64,000 nt of DNA, from assembly GCF_000710035.2 (NCBI RefSeq), contig NZ_JMJJ01000004.1, forward strand, positions 806,001-870,000, written 5' to 3'. A program made the position numbers and the translations under genes. The notes beneath the pieces are model-generated. The model made no database searches. It was not told the origin of the DNA and saw only the letters and a list, made by a program, of their open reading frames with translations. This document shows, in pieces, positions 18,520 to 27,541 of the stretch (positions are counted from its first letter, which is position 1; the number at the start of each line of letters is the position of its first letter). Source of the stretch: Pantoea ananatis LMG 2665 (GTDB lineage: Bacteria; Pseudomonadota; Gammaproteobacteria; Enterobacterales; Enterobacteriaceae).

Positions 18520-19698
18520 ATGATTAACGGACTAAAACCGCTTAACAGATCTGTTCGTTGGGGAATGGTTGGGGGAGGTGGCACAAGCCAGATTGGTTAT
18601 ATTCATCGTTCTGCAGCCTTAAGAGACAACGCATTCACTTTACTGGCAGGCGTATTAGATATTGATGCTGAACGAGGTAAAGCCTTTGGTGTTCAACTCG
18701 GTATTGCAGAAGATCGATGCTATCCCGATTATGCAACCCTGTTCCGGGAAGAGGCGAGTCGTGAAGATGGCATTGAAGCTGTCTCAATTGCCACCCCAAA
18801 CAATACACACTTTGCTATATGCAAAGCTGCACTGGAAGCCGGTTTGCATGTGATTTGCGAAAAGCCGCTCTGTTTTACCGGCGAGGAAGCAAGCATTCTT
18901 GCGGCGTTATGCAGAACCCATACAAAAATCATTGGTGTCACATATGGATATGCAGGGCATCAATTAATTTTGCAGGCGCGGCAGATGATCGAGGAAGGGC
19001 TGCTCGGTGATATCCGTATCATTAACATGTCCTTCGCGCACGGTTTTCATGCAGAAGCAGTAGAACTGGACAATCCTTCCACCCGCTGGCGCGTGGACCC
19101 TAAATATGTCGGGCCAGGTTATGTTCTGGGCGATCTGGCTACCCATCCGCTGTTTCTGGCTGAAACAATGCTGCCTCAATTGAGCATCACACGGTTGCTG
19201 TGCTCGCGGCAGAGCTTTGTCAAATCCCGCGCACCGCTGGAAGATAACGCCTATGTGCTGATGGAATATGACAACGGTGCGGTGGGTTCTATGTGGTGCT
19301 CAGCGGTGAACTGCGGTTCTATGCATGGTCAGAAAATTCGTGTTGTGGGTTCGAAGGCAAGCCTGGAGTGGTGGGATGAGCAACCTAACCAGCTTCGCTA
19401 TGAAATCCAGGGGGAGCCTGTTCGGATCCTTGAGCGCGGAATGCCTTATCTCAGTTCGCAGGCTCTGGCTGACGATCGCATCGGGGGTGGACACCCGGAA
19501 GGATTGTTTGAAGCATGGTCTAATCTTTATCGCCGCTTTGCGATTGCAATGGATGCAACCGATCGTGGCGACGCGAAATTCCTGGAATCATTCTGGTATC
19601 CCGATGTGCACGCCGGTCAGATCGGTGTGAACTGGGTAGAGCACTGCGTCAAATCTGCTGATGCGGGCGGTGAATGGATTGATTTCAATATTAAGTAA
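18520..19698 (+). CDS. Gfo/Idh/MocA-family oxidoreductase, IolG-like
   Basis: A 392-residue NAD(P)-dependent dehydrogenase. The N-terminal Rossmann loop is WGMVGGGGTSQIGYIHR, followed by SIATPNNTHF and the catalytic-lysine motif CEKPLC; the second domain has GDLATHPLF with the catalytic histidine. These enzymes oxidise inositols and other polyols at a ring hydroxyl. The closest type is the ~390-residue group often found beside IolE-like proteins, rather than the ~340-residue classic IolG. The ATG at 18520 has GGAG upstream; an in-frame start at 18481 would overlap the previous gene by 25 bases. Confidence 0.87.
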   Translation: MINGLKPLNRSVRWGMVGGGGTSQIGYIHRSAALRDNAFTLLAGVLDIDAERGKAFGVQLGIAEDRCYPDYATLFREEASREDGIEAVSIATPNNTHFAICKAALEAGLHVICEKPLCFTGEEASILAALCRTHTKIIGVTYGYAGHQLILQARQMIEEGLLGDIRIINMSFAHGFHAEAVELDNPSTRWRVDPKYVGPGYVLGDLATHPLFLAETMLPQLSITRLLCSRQSFVKSRAPLEDNAYVLMEYDNGAVGSMWCSAVNCGSMHGQKIRVVGSKASLEWWDEQPNQLRYEIQGEPVRILERGMPYLSSQALADDRIGGGHPEGLFEAWSNLYRRFAIAMDATDRGDAKFLESFWYPDVHAGQIGVNWVEHCVKSADAGGEWIDFNIK

Positions 19699-19707
19699 TC
19701 ATTAACG

Positions 19708-19737
19708 TACCTGGCCACTGTGGCAAGTGGCCAGGTA
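19708..19737 (+). terminator. Hairpin after the porter-isomerase-dehydrogenase operon
   Basis: Perfect 12-bp stem TACCTGGCCACT/AGTGGCCAGGTA with a six-base loop (GTGGCA), starting nine bases after the stop codon. There is no T run, so it may stabilise the 3' end or need Rho. Confidence 0.6.
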
Positions 19738-20306
19738 ATGGGTGAGGGCTTAAAACCACCAGTATTCTTACCCTCTCATAACGCCACTCCCGCTTAGTAA
19801 TCCCCACCTGTATCAGAGACAACAAGGCCTTAACGGTGATATCTGCCCTCATCAAACAAGCCCGGAAATGAGCTTTCGAGCGTTATAAAACATAAACACG
19901 GGAGCGGCGCGCCGAACCAACCCGCCGCACCCGATTTACTGTAGAAACAGACATCCAGATTTAGGTCTGTGATCCCTAAGCTCCCGCGCGATGTGGCTCA
20001 AATGAAATGACGAACAGATCCCTCAGACAACACTTTCCAAAAGGAAGCGACGCATCTGTTCCCCCCTGGCAAAGATTAAACCCTGTTGTCAGGCAGCTCA
20101 GCGAAAGGCCGGGAAATGCGCCAGGCTCTGAATTCCCCGGAGAGCGTTTTGACCAATGTGTTTCATCCGTTGATTGAACTCACAGCCAGAAGTGAACCGA
20201 TCAATTGCTTTCTGTCTGAACACCGCGATAAGGGCGACTGAGTTGCGGTGTACAAATTTCAGAGGCTAAAAAGGGAACGCCTCAGTTGACTGTGAACGTC
20301 GCATGG
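19738..20306. other. Intergenic region, nothing recognised
   Basis: About 570 bases. A short frame from an ATG near 20116 (about 38 codons, on + strand) has a protein-like composition (LTNVFHPLIELTARSEP) but no recognised family. It could be a remnant of a lost gene. No repeat or hairpin with a T run was found. Confidence 0.35.
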
Positions 20307-20603
20307 TCAGAAAAGTGTTTCTTTAATGGTGATTTCGTCCACCCGGAGGATTGAAGACATGTCGAAACCTTTCATATCTGACATGAACGCCTCGCTGCTC
20401 ATGTATTTCTGATTGATAGCCTGTATATCGGCTCCCTCCTGATAGGTCACTGTTGCAATGACCTGACAGTTTTCTCCCAGATAGACATCATTGACATAAA
20501 TATCAAAAGCAGAAAGAGAAATCCTGTGTCGGGGCCAGTGTTTGTGAAAATAAATTTCTGCTGACTGGCTGTCTTTGAGTGTATAAATCCTGACCTGTTT
20601 CAT
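20307..20603 (-). CDS. Conserved-looking small protein of unknown function
   Basis: A 98-residue protein starting MKQVRIYTLKDSQSAEIYF. Alternating beta and helix segments, with VIATVTYQEGADIQ and a final Val-Asp-Glu-Ile strand, suggest a dimeric alpha-beta barrel (NIPSNAP or antibiotic monooxygenase-like) fold, but no catalytic residue or family could be named. The ATG at 20603 has GGA about ten bases upstream. In-frame ATGs at 20612 and 20648 are alternatives that add 3 or 15 residues. It stands alone. Confidence 0.6.
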   Translation of the reverse strand: MKQVRIYTLKDSQSAEIYFHKHWPRHRISLSAFDIYVNDVYLGENCQVIATVTYQEGADIQAINQKYMSSEAFMSDMKGFDMSSILRVDEITIKETLF

Positions 20604-20648
20604 CTTGTCCATCCTGTTGTGAAGGTGTTCATCAAGGCGGAAAGTCAA

Positions 20649-20961
20649 AGCATACCCACTTCATTTCTGGAAAATTAACAAAAGACCACTTCTCGCTCTG
20701 AGCCGACGTTCATTCTTTTAAACTGGCGCAAACTTTCTCTGTACCTGACGGACATCAAACGCAAACGCTTACCCGCACGCATCGCTAATAATAATCCCGG
20801 TAATCGCTGAAGCTATGGCCGCGTGAGTCGATAACGCATGCTCAGCTCATTTTTGGGGCTGAAGAGGGCTCATGCGTGCTGGTCATACCGGCGCAGCATT
20901 TGGCCCTCTTTTTTACAACACCAGTACGTGCATTCCTTTTAATTACAATGGAAATAACAAT
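20649..20961 (+). promoter_or_regulatory. Leader of the FIST chemoreceptor gene with nested inverted repeats
   Basis: The 313-base space holds an outer repeat ACGCATG (20834-20840)/CATGCGT (20871-20877) and inside it TCAGC (20842-20846)/GCTGA (20858-20862). The T-rich loop contains ATTTTTGG. It lies 85-125 bases before the ATG. It could be a terminator for upstream transcription, an operator, or a leader structure; none can be chosen from sequence. Confidence 0.35.
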
Positions 20962-22926
20962 ATGTCTGTCATTAAGACAATGACCAGAAGCTTAACCGGT
21001 TCCCGTTTTGCAGGGGCCGCTCGGCCCGCCGATGGGATCTTTCACTGTGAAAGCTTACCTGCATCGCTCTCTGCTGCAGGCCTAAGCAAACGTGCTGCGG
21101 GTATTTTGCTGACGTTTGTACCGCCAGAGGCAGATTTTCAGAAGGTCAGTCAGGCATGGCAACGTTTAACATCGGCGGATCTGACCGTCATTACGCTCTC
21201 CTCGAACGGGGCGCTCAGCGCCAGCGGCAAGCAGACAACTTACTGCAAGGGAGACGGACAAGAGGGCAGCTGGCTCTGGCTGCCTCGCAACCTGATAGCG
21301 GAGCATGAAACGCACATTGTCGATTTGCATCTTCACGACACGCACACGGCGACCGATCGCATCAGCGCCATTCAGCATGAACTGGCCGCACTGAAGCTGC
21401 GCATGCCGCTTTCTGCCGATCGCACCTTCGCTATGATTTACTGCGACGGACTGTCCGCATCAGAAGGCTTTCTGATGCAGGCCTGGTATAACACCGGGCG
21501 CTTTCCATGCCTGGCGATTGGTGGCTCCGCAGGAGGACGTGCAACCTTTGACGGCACATGGATGGGTATCGGCGGTCGTGTGCTGCAGGGCAAGGCCGTT
21601 ATCGTGTTCTGCAAAATGGCAGCGGGTAAATCCTTCGCACCCTTCAAAAGCCAGAATTTCGAACCGCTGAATAAAAGCTGGCTGATTGCAGAGGCCGATC
21701 CGGTGAAGCGTACGTTGACGTCGGTGTTCAACGCGCAGGGACAGCAGCAGCCATTCACCCAGGCGCTGGCCGAACATCTTGGCTGCAACGCACAGCAGCT
21801 AAGCGAGCGGCTTAAAGGTCTGACATTTGCCGTCAAGGTAGGCGAAGCCTTCTTTATTCGTTCCGTGGCGAAAATGGACAGCCAGAGTGTACAGTTTTTC
21901 TGCGACCTGGAATTTGGCGATCGGCTTTACTTAATGCGTGAAACCGATTTTAAACAGGCCACGCAGCGTGACTGGCAGGCCTTTACCCAACGCCACGGCA
22001 AACCGGCAGCGATTCTGATGAACGATTGCATACTGCGTCGCGTAGGGAATGCCGATAAGCTGCACGATGCGCATTTCTTTAAAGGGATCCCGGCCGCCGG
22101 CTTCTCCAGTTTTGGTGAGATTCTCGGCGTGCCGATCAACCAGACGCTCTCTGCGCTGGTGTTCTTTAATCACAGCGTCAATGCGATGGCGCAATTCCCG
22201 GTGGAATATGCCAGCTATGCGGCTCACTACGCTCAGCGCGCCCTGCGTCGCTGGGAGGCGCTGAACAGGGTGCAGTCCGGTGTGCTGGCGCGCGTGGTGA
22301 ATTATCAGCAGGAGTTAGCGCCTATCGTCCAGGCACTGCCGGTGCTTGAGGCGGCAACCCAGAGCCAGAGCGAGGCGTTGACGATGGCCGAGAGCAGCAT
22401 CCGCGCTATCAGCGATATCGCCAAAGAGAGCCAGCAGGCACAGAGCCGCTTAGGCGACGGGTTGGACGATCTGGAGGCGATCTCCAATGGCATCAACGTC
22501 ATTACGCATGGCATCAGCAATATCGCGTTCCAGACCAATATTCTGGCGCTTAATGCGGCTGTTGAAGCCGCCCGTGCGGGTGAGGCGGGCAGGGGATTTG
22601 CGGTTGTCGCCGGAGAAGTGCGTCGTCTGGCGCAATCCTCCAAAGAGCAGGCGGAAGCCACGGCAAGCAATATCAACGATGCGGTCAGCACGATTTCCCG
22701 CATTCGCAATGTGGCGACAAACACCGTGCAAACTGCCACGGACATGGCAGAGCGCAGTATCCACGCAGCCGATGCCATAGCGGCGATGAGCGACCGCACC
22801 CGCCATGAGCGGGCAGGTATGGCGAAACAGCTGGATAGCCTGCGCACCTTAACAGCGGGAATGGATGCCATGCAGGAAGCGGTGGCCGAGCTGAAAGTGC
22901 TGCAAACCCTTTCGGCTTCTCGTTAA
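20962..22926 (+). CDS. Soluble methyl-accepting chemotaxis protein with FIST sensor domains
   Basis: A 654-residue cytoplasmic chemoreceptor without membrane segments. Residues about 40-390 form the FIST_N and FIST_C sensory domains ([53 protein letters not shown]). FIST domains are predicted to bind small ligands such as amino acids. The C-terminal third is a receptor signalling domain with the hairpin tip [20 protein letters not shown], which contacts CheA/CheW. The ATG at 20962 has TGGA upstream; a longer frame from 20872 is possible but its extra 30 residues look non-coding. A short MCP hairpin relative to membrane receptors. It is a single gene. Confidence 0.9.
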   Translation: MSVIKTMTRSLTGSRFAGAARPADGIFHCESLPASLSAAGLSKRAAGILLTFVPPEADFQKVSQAWQRLTSADLTVITLSSNGALSASGKQTTYCKGDGQEGSWLWLPRNLIAEHETHIVDLHLHDTHTATDRISAIQHELAALKLRMPLSADRTFAMIYCDGLSASEGFLMQAWYNTGRFPCLAIGGSAGGRATFDGTWMGIGGRVLQGKAVIVFCKMAAGKSFAPFKSQNFEPLNKSWLIAEADPVKRTLTSVFNAQGQQQPFTQALAEHLGCNAQQLSERLKGLTFAVKVGEAFFIRSVAKMDSQSVQFFCDLEFGDRLYLMRETDFKQATQRDWQAFTQRHGKPAAILMNDCILRRVGNADKLHDAHFFKGIPAAGFSSFGEILGVPINQTLSALVFFNHSVNAMAQFPVEYASYAAHYAQRALRRWEALNRVQSGVLARVVNYQQELAPIVQALPVLEAATQSQSEALTMAESSIRAISDIAKESQQAQSRLGDGLDDLEAISNGINVITHGISNIAFQTNILALNAAVEAARAGEAGRGFAVVAGEVRRLAQSSKEQAEATASNINDAVSTISRIRNVATNTVQTATDMAERSIHAADAIAAMSDRTRHERAGMAKQLDSLRTLTAGMDAMQEAVAELKVLQTLSASR

Positions 22927-22990
22927 CGCACGCCTCAGCCGTTATCACCACGCTGTACCAGCGGCTGCAATTCAATAGCTTGATGAAAAT

Positions 22991-23006
22991 GGCTCAGGGC
23001 TGAGCC
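22991..23006 (+). terminator. Weak hairpin after the FIST chemoreceptor gene
   Basis: Stem GGCTCA/TGAGCC with loop GGGC, followed by GTTTTC. It lies 65 bases after the stop codon; a plausible but weak intrinsic terminator. Confidence 0.5.
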
Positions 23007-23098
23007 GTTTTCAGGCTATTTCACCGTTGTCTTGCAGCAAAAGCCCGGTCCGCAAAGCAGAGGCGATGCAGACCTGCCGCTTACTGAGGACGGGAACG

Positions 23099-24523
23099 TC
23101 AGTATCGGGCCCGACTACTGTTCAGACGCAAAGAGGGGGCGGTTGCGACAACCGGCCCGGGCATCACGGGCTGATCGCTCAGCATGGACAAAAATGCCTG
23201 AGACCAGCGATGACTGCTGTGCAAATGCAATCCCTTCATCAGACGCGCGTGAAGATGACGCCGTTCCCTTACCGGCATCAGCAGTGCGCTATGAATGGCA
23301 TCGGCCATCGCATCGGGATCGTAAGGATTGACGATTATCGCGCCGTCCATTTGCTCTGCTGCGCCTGCAAACTGCGACAGGATCAGCACGCCAGGGTTAT
23401 CGGGATCCTGAAGTGCAACATACATCTTCGCCATCAGGCTCATGCCCGCCATCAGTGGGGTCACCAGCGCAACACGGGAAGCGCGATAGATTCCCGCCTG
23501 CTCTTCCCGACTGTAAGCATGCGTCAGACAGTTCACCGGGTACCAGTTCATCATGCCGTGCACGCCGTTAAACTCGCCGCACAGGGTTTCTAAGGTGTGA
23601 CTGATTTCCGGCGCGCGATGCGCATACCCGGCAGAGGGCGGAGCCAGCTGCAACAGGGTAATATTTTTTTGGTAAACAGCATGTTTGCGCAGCAGCACTT
23701 CCACGGCGCTGATTCGGTAAGGCAGTCCGGCACTGTCATCAAGATGGCCGCCACTCAGTACGGTATTTTCTGGCAAGTTTTCGCGGCACTGCATTTCCAT
23801 GAAGGCACAGCTATTGCTGTCTCGCAGGCAGCGGGCATCGTCAAGGTCAATCCCCACAGGAAAGACGCCGAGCCGGACAATACGGCCTTGTACCCGAAAG
23901 CTGTCGCCAGCCAAACGCTCTGTACGGAATTCACTTTCCAGCCAGACAATAAAGTTGTTCATGTCCTGTACCGTTTGAAAACCGATCACGTCACAGCACA
24001 GCAGGGATTCGGTGAGCCAGCGCCAGTCGGGAATGGCCTCAAACATCTTGCCCGATGGGAAAGGCTGATGCAGAAAAAAGCCCACTGGATTGGTCAAACC
24101 GGCTTCGCGAAGATAGCGGGCGCAACCCAGCAGATGATAATCCTGTATCCAGATTCTGTCCTCGGGCAGGGCGTGCTCACAAATTGCACGCGCATAAGCC
24201 TCATTAATATTTTTATATTCCCGATAGCCGTCAGCGGAAAAACGGGCCAGATCCGGGCGCTGGTGGAAAACAGGCCAGAGTCCTTTATGAACGTAATTGT
24301 GATAACCCTCATTCGCCTCGCCGGGTGTCAGGGGAAAGGTCAGGGTTTCATAGTGATCTTTCTGCTGAGATGACAGAGGTCTTGCCGTATCCGATGGCAG
24401 AACTGCGGTCTGGCCATCCCAGCTCACCCAGAGCCCACCTTGATGGGCGAGAATGCCTTCATAAATCGCAGTAAGCGTGGAGCGTTGAGAATGATTGTGT
24501 GATACCAGGATAAGACCTGACAT
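23099..24523 (-). CDS. OtsA-like GT20 protein with degenerate donor site
   Basis: A 474-residue homologue of trehalose-6-phosphate synthase, same length as E. coli OtsA and collinear throughout. Acceptor-side residues persist: W32 in GGLW, Y74, W83 in LWP, D128 in IWIQDYH and H152 in FFLHQPFP. Residues that bind UDP-glucose in OtsA are replaced: the Arg and Lys of RLDYSKGL become H260 and A265 (HLDDSAGL), the Arg of TSRGD becomes A298, and the Asp/Asn/Glu of DGMNLVAKE become A359, S362 and M367. The N-terminal SNR is SHN. It is therefore unlikely to be a normal OtsA, and there is no otsB beside it. The ATG has AAGGA upstream. A regulatory or altered-substrate role is possible. Confidence 0.85.
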   Translation of the reverse strand: MSGLILVSHNHSQRSTLTAIYEGILAHQGGLWVSWDGQTAVLPSDTARPLSSQQKDHYETLTFPLTPGEANEGYHNYVHKGLWPVFHQRPDLARFSADGYREYKNINEAYARAICEHALPEDRIWIQDYHLLGCARYLREAGLTNPVGFFLHQPFPSGKMFEAIPDWRWLTESLLCCDVIGFQTVQDMNNFIVWLESEFRTERLAGDSFRVQGRIVRLGVFPVGIDLDDARCLRDSNSCAFMEMQCRENLPENTVLSGGHLDDSAGLPYRISAVEVLLRKHAVYQKNITLLQLAPPSAGYAHRAPEISHTLETLCGEFNGVHGMMNWYPVNCLTHAYSREEQAGIYRASRVALVTPLMAGMSLMAKMYVALQDPDNPGVLILSQFAGAAEQMDGAIIVNPYDPDAMADAIHSALLMPVRERRHLHARLMKGLHLHSSHRWSQAFLSMLSDQPVMPGPVVATAPSLRLNSSRARY

Positions 24524-24634
24524 GGTGTTTTCCTTGTGAGACAGAGGTTCGTCAGTCGCATTGCTTAACGACCAACAGCTGGATAATTGAGGCCGAATGA
24601 GAAACTGAAGCAGGCTGCTCATCGTTATAGTCGC

Positions 24635-25189
24635 TTAATGTCTACGTGTGATATCGGAGTCTGCTGGGTAGTCAACGCCGTGATACAGAGGCGGCGCCAC
24701 GTAAATACCCGGCAGTGAGGGATGACAGATGAAGCCGTTGTGTTGAAGAAACTCTGGTGCGGATTCACTCAGGGCGATAATACGATGGCAGCCGCAGGCA
24801 CCTGGATGCGACAGACAGCAGCGCAATAGCCAGGATCCCAGACCGATAAACCGATATTCTGGCGAAATAAACAGATCCTGGATTACCCAGGTTTCGGCCA
24901 TATCGGTTATGACGCGTGCAAAGCCGATTTGTCGTGCATTACGGTAGACGCCAAAACAGAGACTGCTGTTCAACGCCAGCGTCAGAAGGCGCGCATCGGG
25001 GATTGTCGCCCCCAGCCATTGAGCAATCAGCCGGGGGTTAAGCCTGGTCGGATCGGTGTTGACCTCAATCGCATCTCTGAACCATTTACGGGGTGACATC
25101 AGCCGAAGACGTTGCTGCTCAGCCAGCTCGACTAAGGCGGCATCGCCACTGAAAGGCAGAGAAAAGGGCGCATTAACGCATTTCATCAA
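24635..25189 (-). CDS. GNAT-family acetyltransferase
   Basis: A 184-residue protein whose C-terminal half is a GNAT N-acetyltransferase domain: FARVITDMAETWVIQDLFISPEYRFIGLGSWLL, where the acetyl-CoA pyrophosphate loop (Q/RxxGxG/A) is present as YRFIGLGS, then the LSESAPEFLQHNGF strand-helix. The first 60 residues are unlike common GNATs. The acceptor is unknown. It precedes the OtsA-like gene by 111 bases on the same strand, so they may be transcribed together. Confidence 0.8.
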   Translation of the reverse strand: MMKCVNAPFSLPFSGDAALVELAEQQRLRLMSPRKWFRDAIEVNTDPTRLNPRLIAQWLGATIPDARLLTLALNSSLCFGVYRNARQIGFARVITDMAETWVIQDLFISPEYRFIGLGSWLLRCCLSHPGACGCHRIIALSESAPEFLQHNGFICHPSLPGIYVAPPLYHGVDYPADSDITRRH

Positions 25190-25747
25190 CGACTTCCTTA
25201 TGCATGGGCCATGAGTACCCGGTGCCGTTGATTAAAACGCCCGGCGTGTAAAAGTGGCGTAAAAAAGAAATGGCGAGGTGTAAAAAGGATGCAAAGGAAA
25301 AGCGGTGATATGGGCTGGCTGTACCCATTATCAGGTGTTAAGGGATCGGGCTTAAACATAGCGACTGTGTCTGAAAGCTGACTGTGTACCTGAAATGTCT
25401 CCTGAGCCTTTTTAGCAAAGATTCATCCCTGCAGAATGGAGACTTATATGCGTTAAATGACGTCACCGATAAACGGCTAATACAGTATCTGGGTAAACAC
25501 AGGTACAGGCTCCCACATTTTACGAACGATTATTGACGAATGTTCATTGGGTTGGGAAATGAAGTGGCACAGGAAGCGTCACTGATTACGCTGAACGATT
25601 CAGAAAGGGGTGATTTCTATGGTTGTCCACCAAGAATATTAATGGAAAGTAATTTTATTTATATTTTTGTAATTCCTTAAACGTATTCTCAATAAGGATG
25701 GATTGTTTCTTTTTATATCAGCATTCTCCCTCTATATTAGCCGCGTT
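25190..25747. other. Intergenic region before the M-box, nothing recognised
   Basis: Divergent control region between the GNAT gene and the mgtE leader. It becomes AT-rich from about 25630 to 25740 where the promoter for the riboswitch transcript should lie. No gene is seen on either strand. Confidence 0.45.
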
Positions 25748-25756
25748 TTAAGTACA

Positions 25757-25916
25757 CAGTATCTCGTTTGGCGAGGCTCCTATACAAACACAGGTTACTG
25801 ATCTGACGACATCGAGAGATGCCCAAGGTTAAGACAGGCTTTATCGGATTAAGGTTCAGCCCAAGGTAACTTCTGATTAATGAATCAGATACGTTGTATA
25901 GTGCTAAAACCTGGAC
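25757..25916 (+). ncRNA. M-box (ykoK-type) Mg2+ riboswitch
   Basis: The sequence carries the conserved blocks of the M-box in order: GTTTGGCGAGGCTCC (near 25766-25780), ACA and ACTG after it, CATCGAGAGATGCCCAAGG (25810-25828), and the 3' block GTTGTATAGTGCTAAA (near 25893-25908). M-box RNAs fold on binding Mg2+ and shut off Mg transporter genes. The boundaries are approximate. It ends about 90 bases before the start codon of the MgtE-type transporter, which is the standard target. The remaining 90 bases should hold the expression platform, but no clear terminator with a T run was seen, so control might be through translation or Rho. Confidence 0.85.
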
Positions 25917-26002
25917 GCGGAGATAGCCTACGTTCACTCCCTCTTTGGTTACGCCCCTGTACGATTCGCTGATGACGTTTTAGCCGATATAGGGACACTT
26001 CA

Positions 26003-27022
26003 ATGCAAAAAATACAGCATCTTTCTACCGGTTCGCGCCTCAATGCTGACGGCGTAAATGACGCCTCCGTTGCGCAGTATATGAACCCGAATTTTATTAC
26101 GCTCCCCTACACACTGACGGTAAAAGAAGCGAAGCTTTATTTTCTGTCGCAGTTAAAAACAAATGAGATCCCCTCGTTAGTCTTTATTACCGCGCGCGAT
26201 TACCATTTACGCGGCACGCTTGCGGTTAAAACATTATTGCAATGTCATGATGAAGATAAACCGGTTGGTGTCATGATGCGTCATGCTTTCACGAAAGTGA
26301 CGCCGGATGACAGTCGCGGTGATATTGCCCATATTCTGATGGAGGAGAATATCGATATCCTTCCCGTCGTCGCCAACCATACGCTGGTTGGTGTGCTGGG
26401 TGAACGGGAGATTGCACGCCTGATTGCGGATGAGAACACCGCAGATGCACAGCGTCAGGGCGCCAGTCTGCCGCTGGACAAACCTTATCTTGAAACCAGT
26501 CCGTGGACGCTCTGGCGAAAAAGAGCCGTCTGGTTGCTGATGCTTTTTGTGGCTGAGGCCTATACAGGCAATGTCCTGAAAGCCTTTGAAGATCAGCTGG
26601 AGGCGGCAATTGCGCTCGCCTTTTTTATTCCTCTGTTGATTGGCACCGGCGGCAATAGCGGCACACAGATCACCTCCACCCTGGTGCGGGCCATGGCGTT
26701 AGGGGAGGTTAGTCTGGCAAGGCTTGGCGCAGTGCTGCGCAAAGAAATCTCCACGTCCCTGCTGATCGCGGCCACTATCGGCCTTGCGGCATGGATACGG
26801 GCATGGATGATGGGCGTTGGCGCAGAGGTCACGCTGGTTGTCAGTCTTTCGCTGGTGGCCATTACTGTGTGGAGCGCGATTGTTTCATCCATCATACCGA
26901 TGTTACTGAAAAAGGCGGGGGTAGATCCGGCGGTGGTTTCAGCGCCCTTTATCGCCACCTTCATCGACGGTACAGGGCTCATCATTTATTTCAAAATCGC
27001 GCAGTATGTGATGGGGATTTGA
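26003..27022 (+). CDS. mgtE: MgtE-type Mg2+ transporter, short form without the N domain
   Basis: A 339-residue inner-membrane protein. Residues about 25-145 hold two CBS domains (PYTLTVKEAKLYFL, RGTLAVKTLLQCHDEDKPVGVMM, EENIDILPVVANHTLVGVLGE). From about residue 175 there are five hydrophobic helices with the MgtE pore signature PLLIGTGGNSGTQ and the C-terminal AFIATFIDGTG-like segment (PFIATFIDGTGLIIYF). The N-terminal superhelical Mg-sensing domain of classic MgtE (about 450 residues in total) is absent. The M-box just upstream supports Mg2+ as substrate, since the riboswitch senses Mg2+. ATG with AGGGA upstream. Confidence 0.9.
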   Translation: MQKIQHLSTGSRLNADGVNDASVAQYMNPNFITLPYTLTVKEAKLYFLSQLKTNEIPSLVFITARDYHLRGTLAVKTLLQCHDEDKPVGVMMRHAFTKVTPDDSRGDIAHILMEENIDILPVVANHTLVGVLGEREIARLIADENTADAQRQGASLPLDKPYLETSPWTLWRKRAVWLLMLFVAEAYTGNVLKAFEDQLEAAIALAFFIPLLIGTGGNSGTQITSTLVRAMALGEVSLARLGAVLRKEISTSLLIAATIGLAAWIRAWMMGVGAEVTLVVSLSLVAITVWSAIVSSIIPMLLKKAGVDPAVVSAPFIATFIDGTGLIIYFKIAQYVMGI

Positions 27023-27052
27023 TTCGGCTTCTGCCTCATCAAACGTGGCTGA

Positions 27053-27080
27053 CGCGCCATCGGGTGAGTCTGATGGCGCG
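27053..27080 (+). terminator. Hairpin after mgtE
   Basis: Perfect 9-bp stem CGCGCCATC/GATGGCGCG with a 10-base loop, 31 bases after the stop codon. No T run follows, so efficiency is uncertain. Confidence 0.5.
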
Positions 27081-27151
27081 AAAATGCATGTGACCATTAC
27101 TGGCTTGTTACTCCATGCATCTGACAGACATTAACCCTCAGGAGTACAACG

Positions 27152-27541
27152 TTGAAAAAACACCTGCAGTATGATTTTCACCACTTAGGGATTCCGGTCA
27201 GTGATGGCCTGCAAGACGGCAGTTACAGTCAACGTGCCGGCATGTACACCGCCGATAACCCAGGCCAGTTCCGGGTGCAGTGGCACCGTTTTGAAGCCGA
27301 TTCACCTTTGCATCATCTGATCCGTACTGTGCCACATGTGGCATTTAAGGTGGCCGATCTTCTGGAGGCCATTCGCGATGAGGAGGTTATACTTGGGCCC
27401 TATGAGCCGATCGACGGCTTTTTTGTTGCGATGATTAACGATGCTGGCGTGCCGATTGAACTCATCCAGACTGAACTGACGGATGATGAAGTGTGGCGGA
27501 AGGCGAGGTCGGGCGAGGGACGTCTTTACCAGGCTGAGTAA
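27152..27541 (+). CDS. VOC/glyoxalase-fold protein
   Basis: A 129-residue protein: FHHLGIPVSDG at the N-terminus, a central VPHVAFKVADLLEAI and the C-terminal AMINDAGVPIELIQTE, the latter with a glutamate at the usual metal position of VOC proteins. Substrate unknown. It probably starts at a TTG at 27152, which has GGAG nine bases upstream; no ATG fits the family N-terminus. Separate from mgtE by 129 bases and a hairpin. Confidence 0.78.
   Translation: MKKHLQYDFHHLGIPVSDGLQDGSYSQRAGMYTADNPGQFRVQWHRFEADSPLHHLIRTVPHVAFKVADLLEAIRDEEVILGPYEPIDGFFVAMINDAGVPIELIQTELTDDEVWRKARSGEGRLYQAE

Noticed and set aside
23027..24373. Long + strand frames opposite the OtsA-like gene (188 and 258 codons)
   Set aside because: The minus-strand frame is a full-length, collinear OtsA homologue; the antisense frames show no domain.
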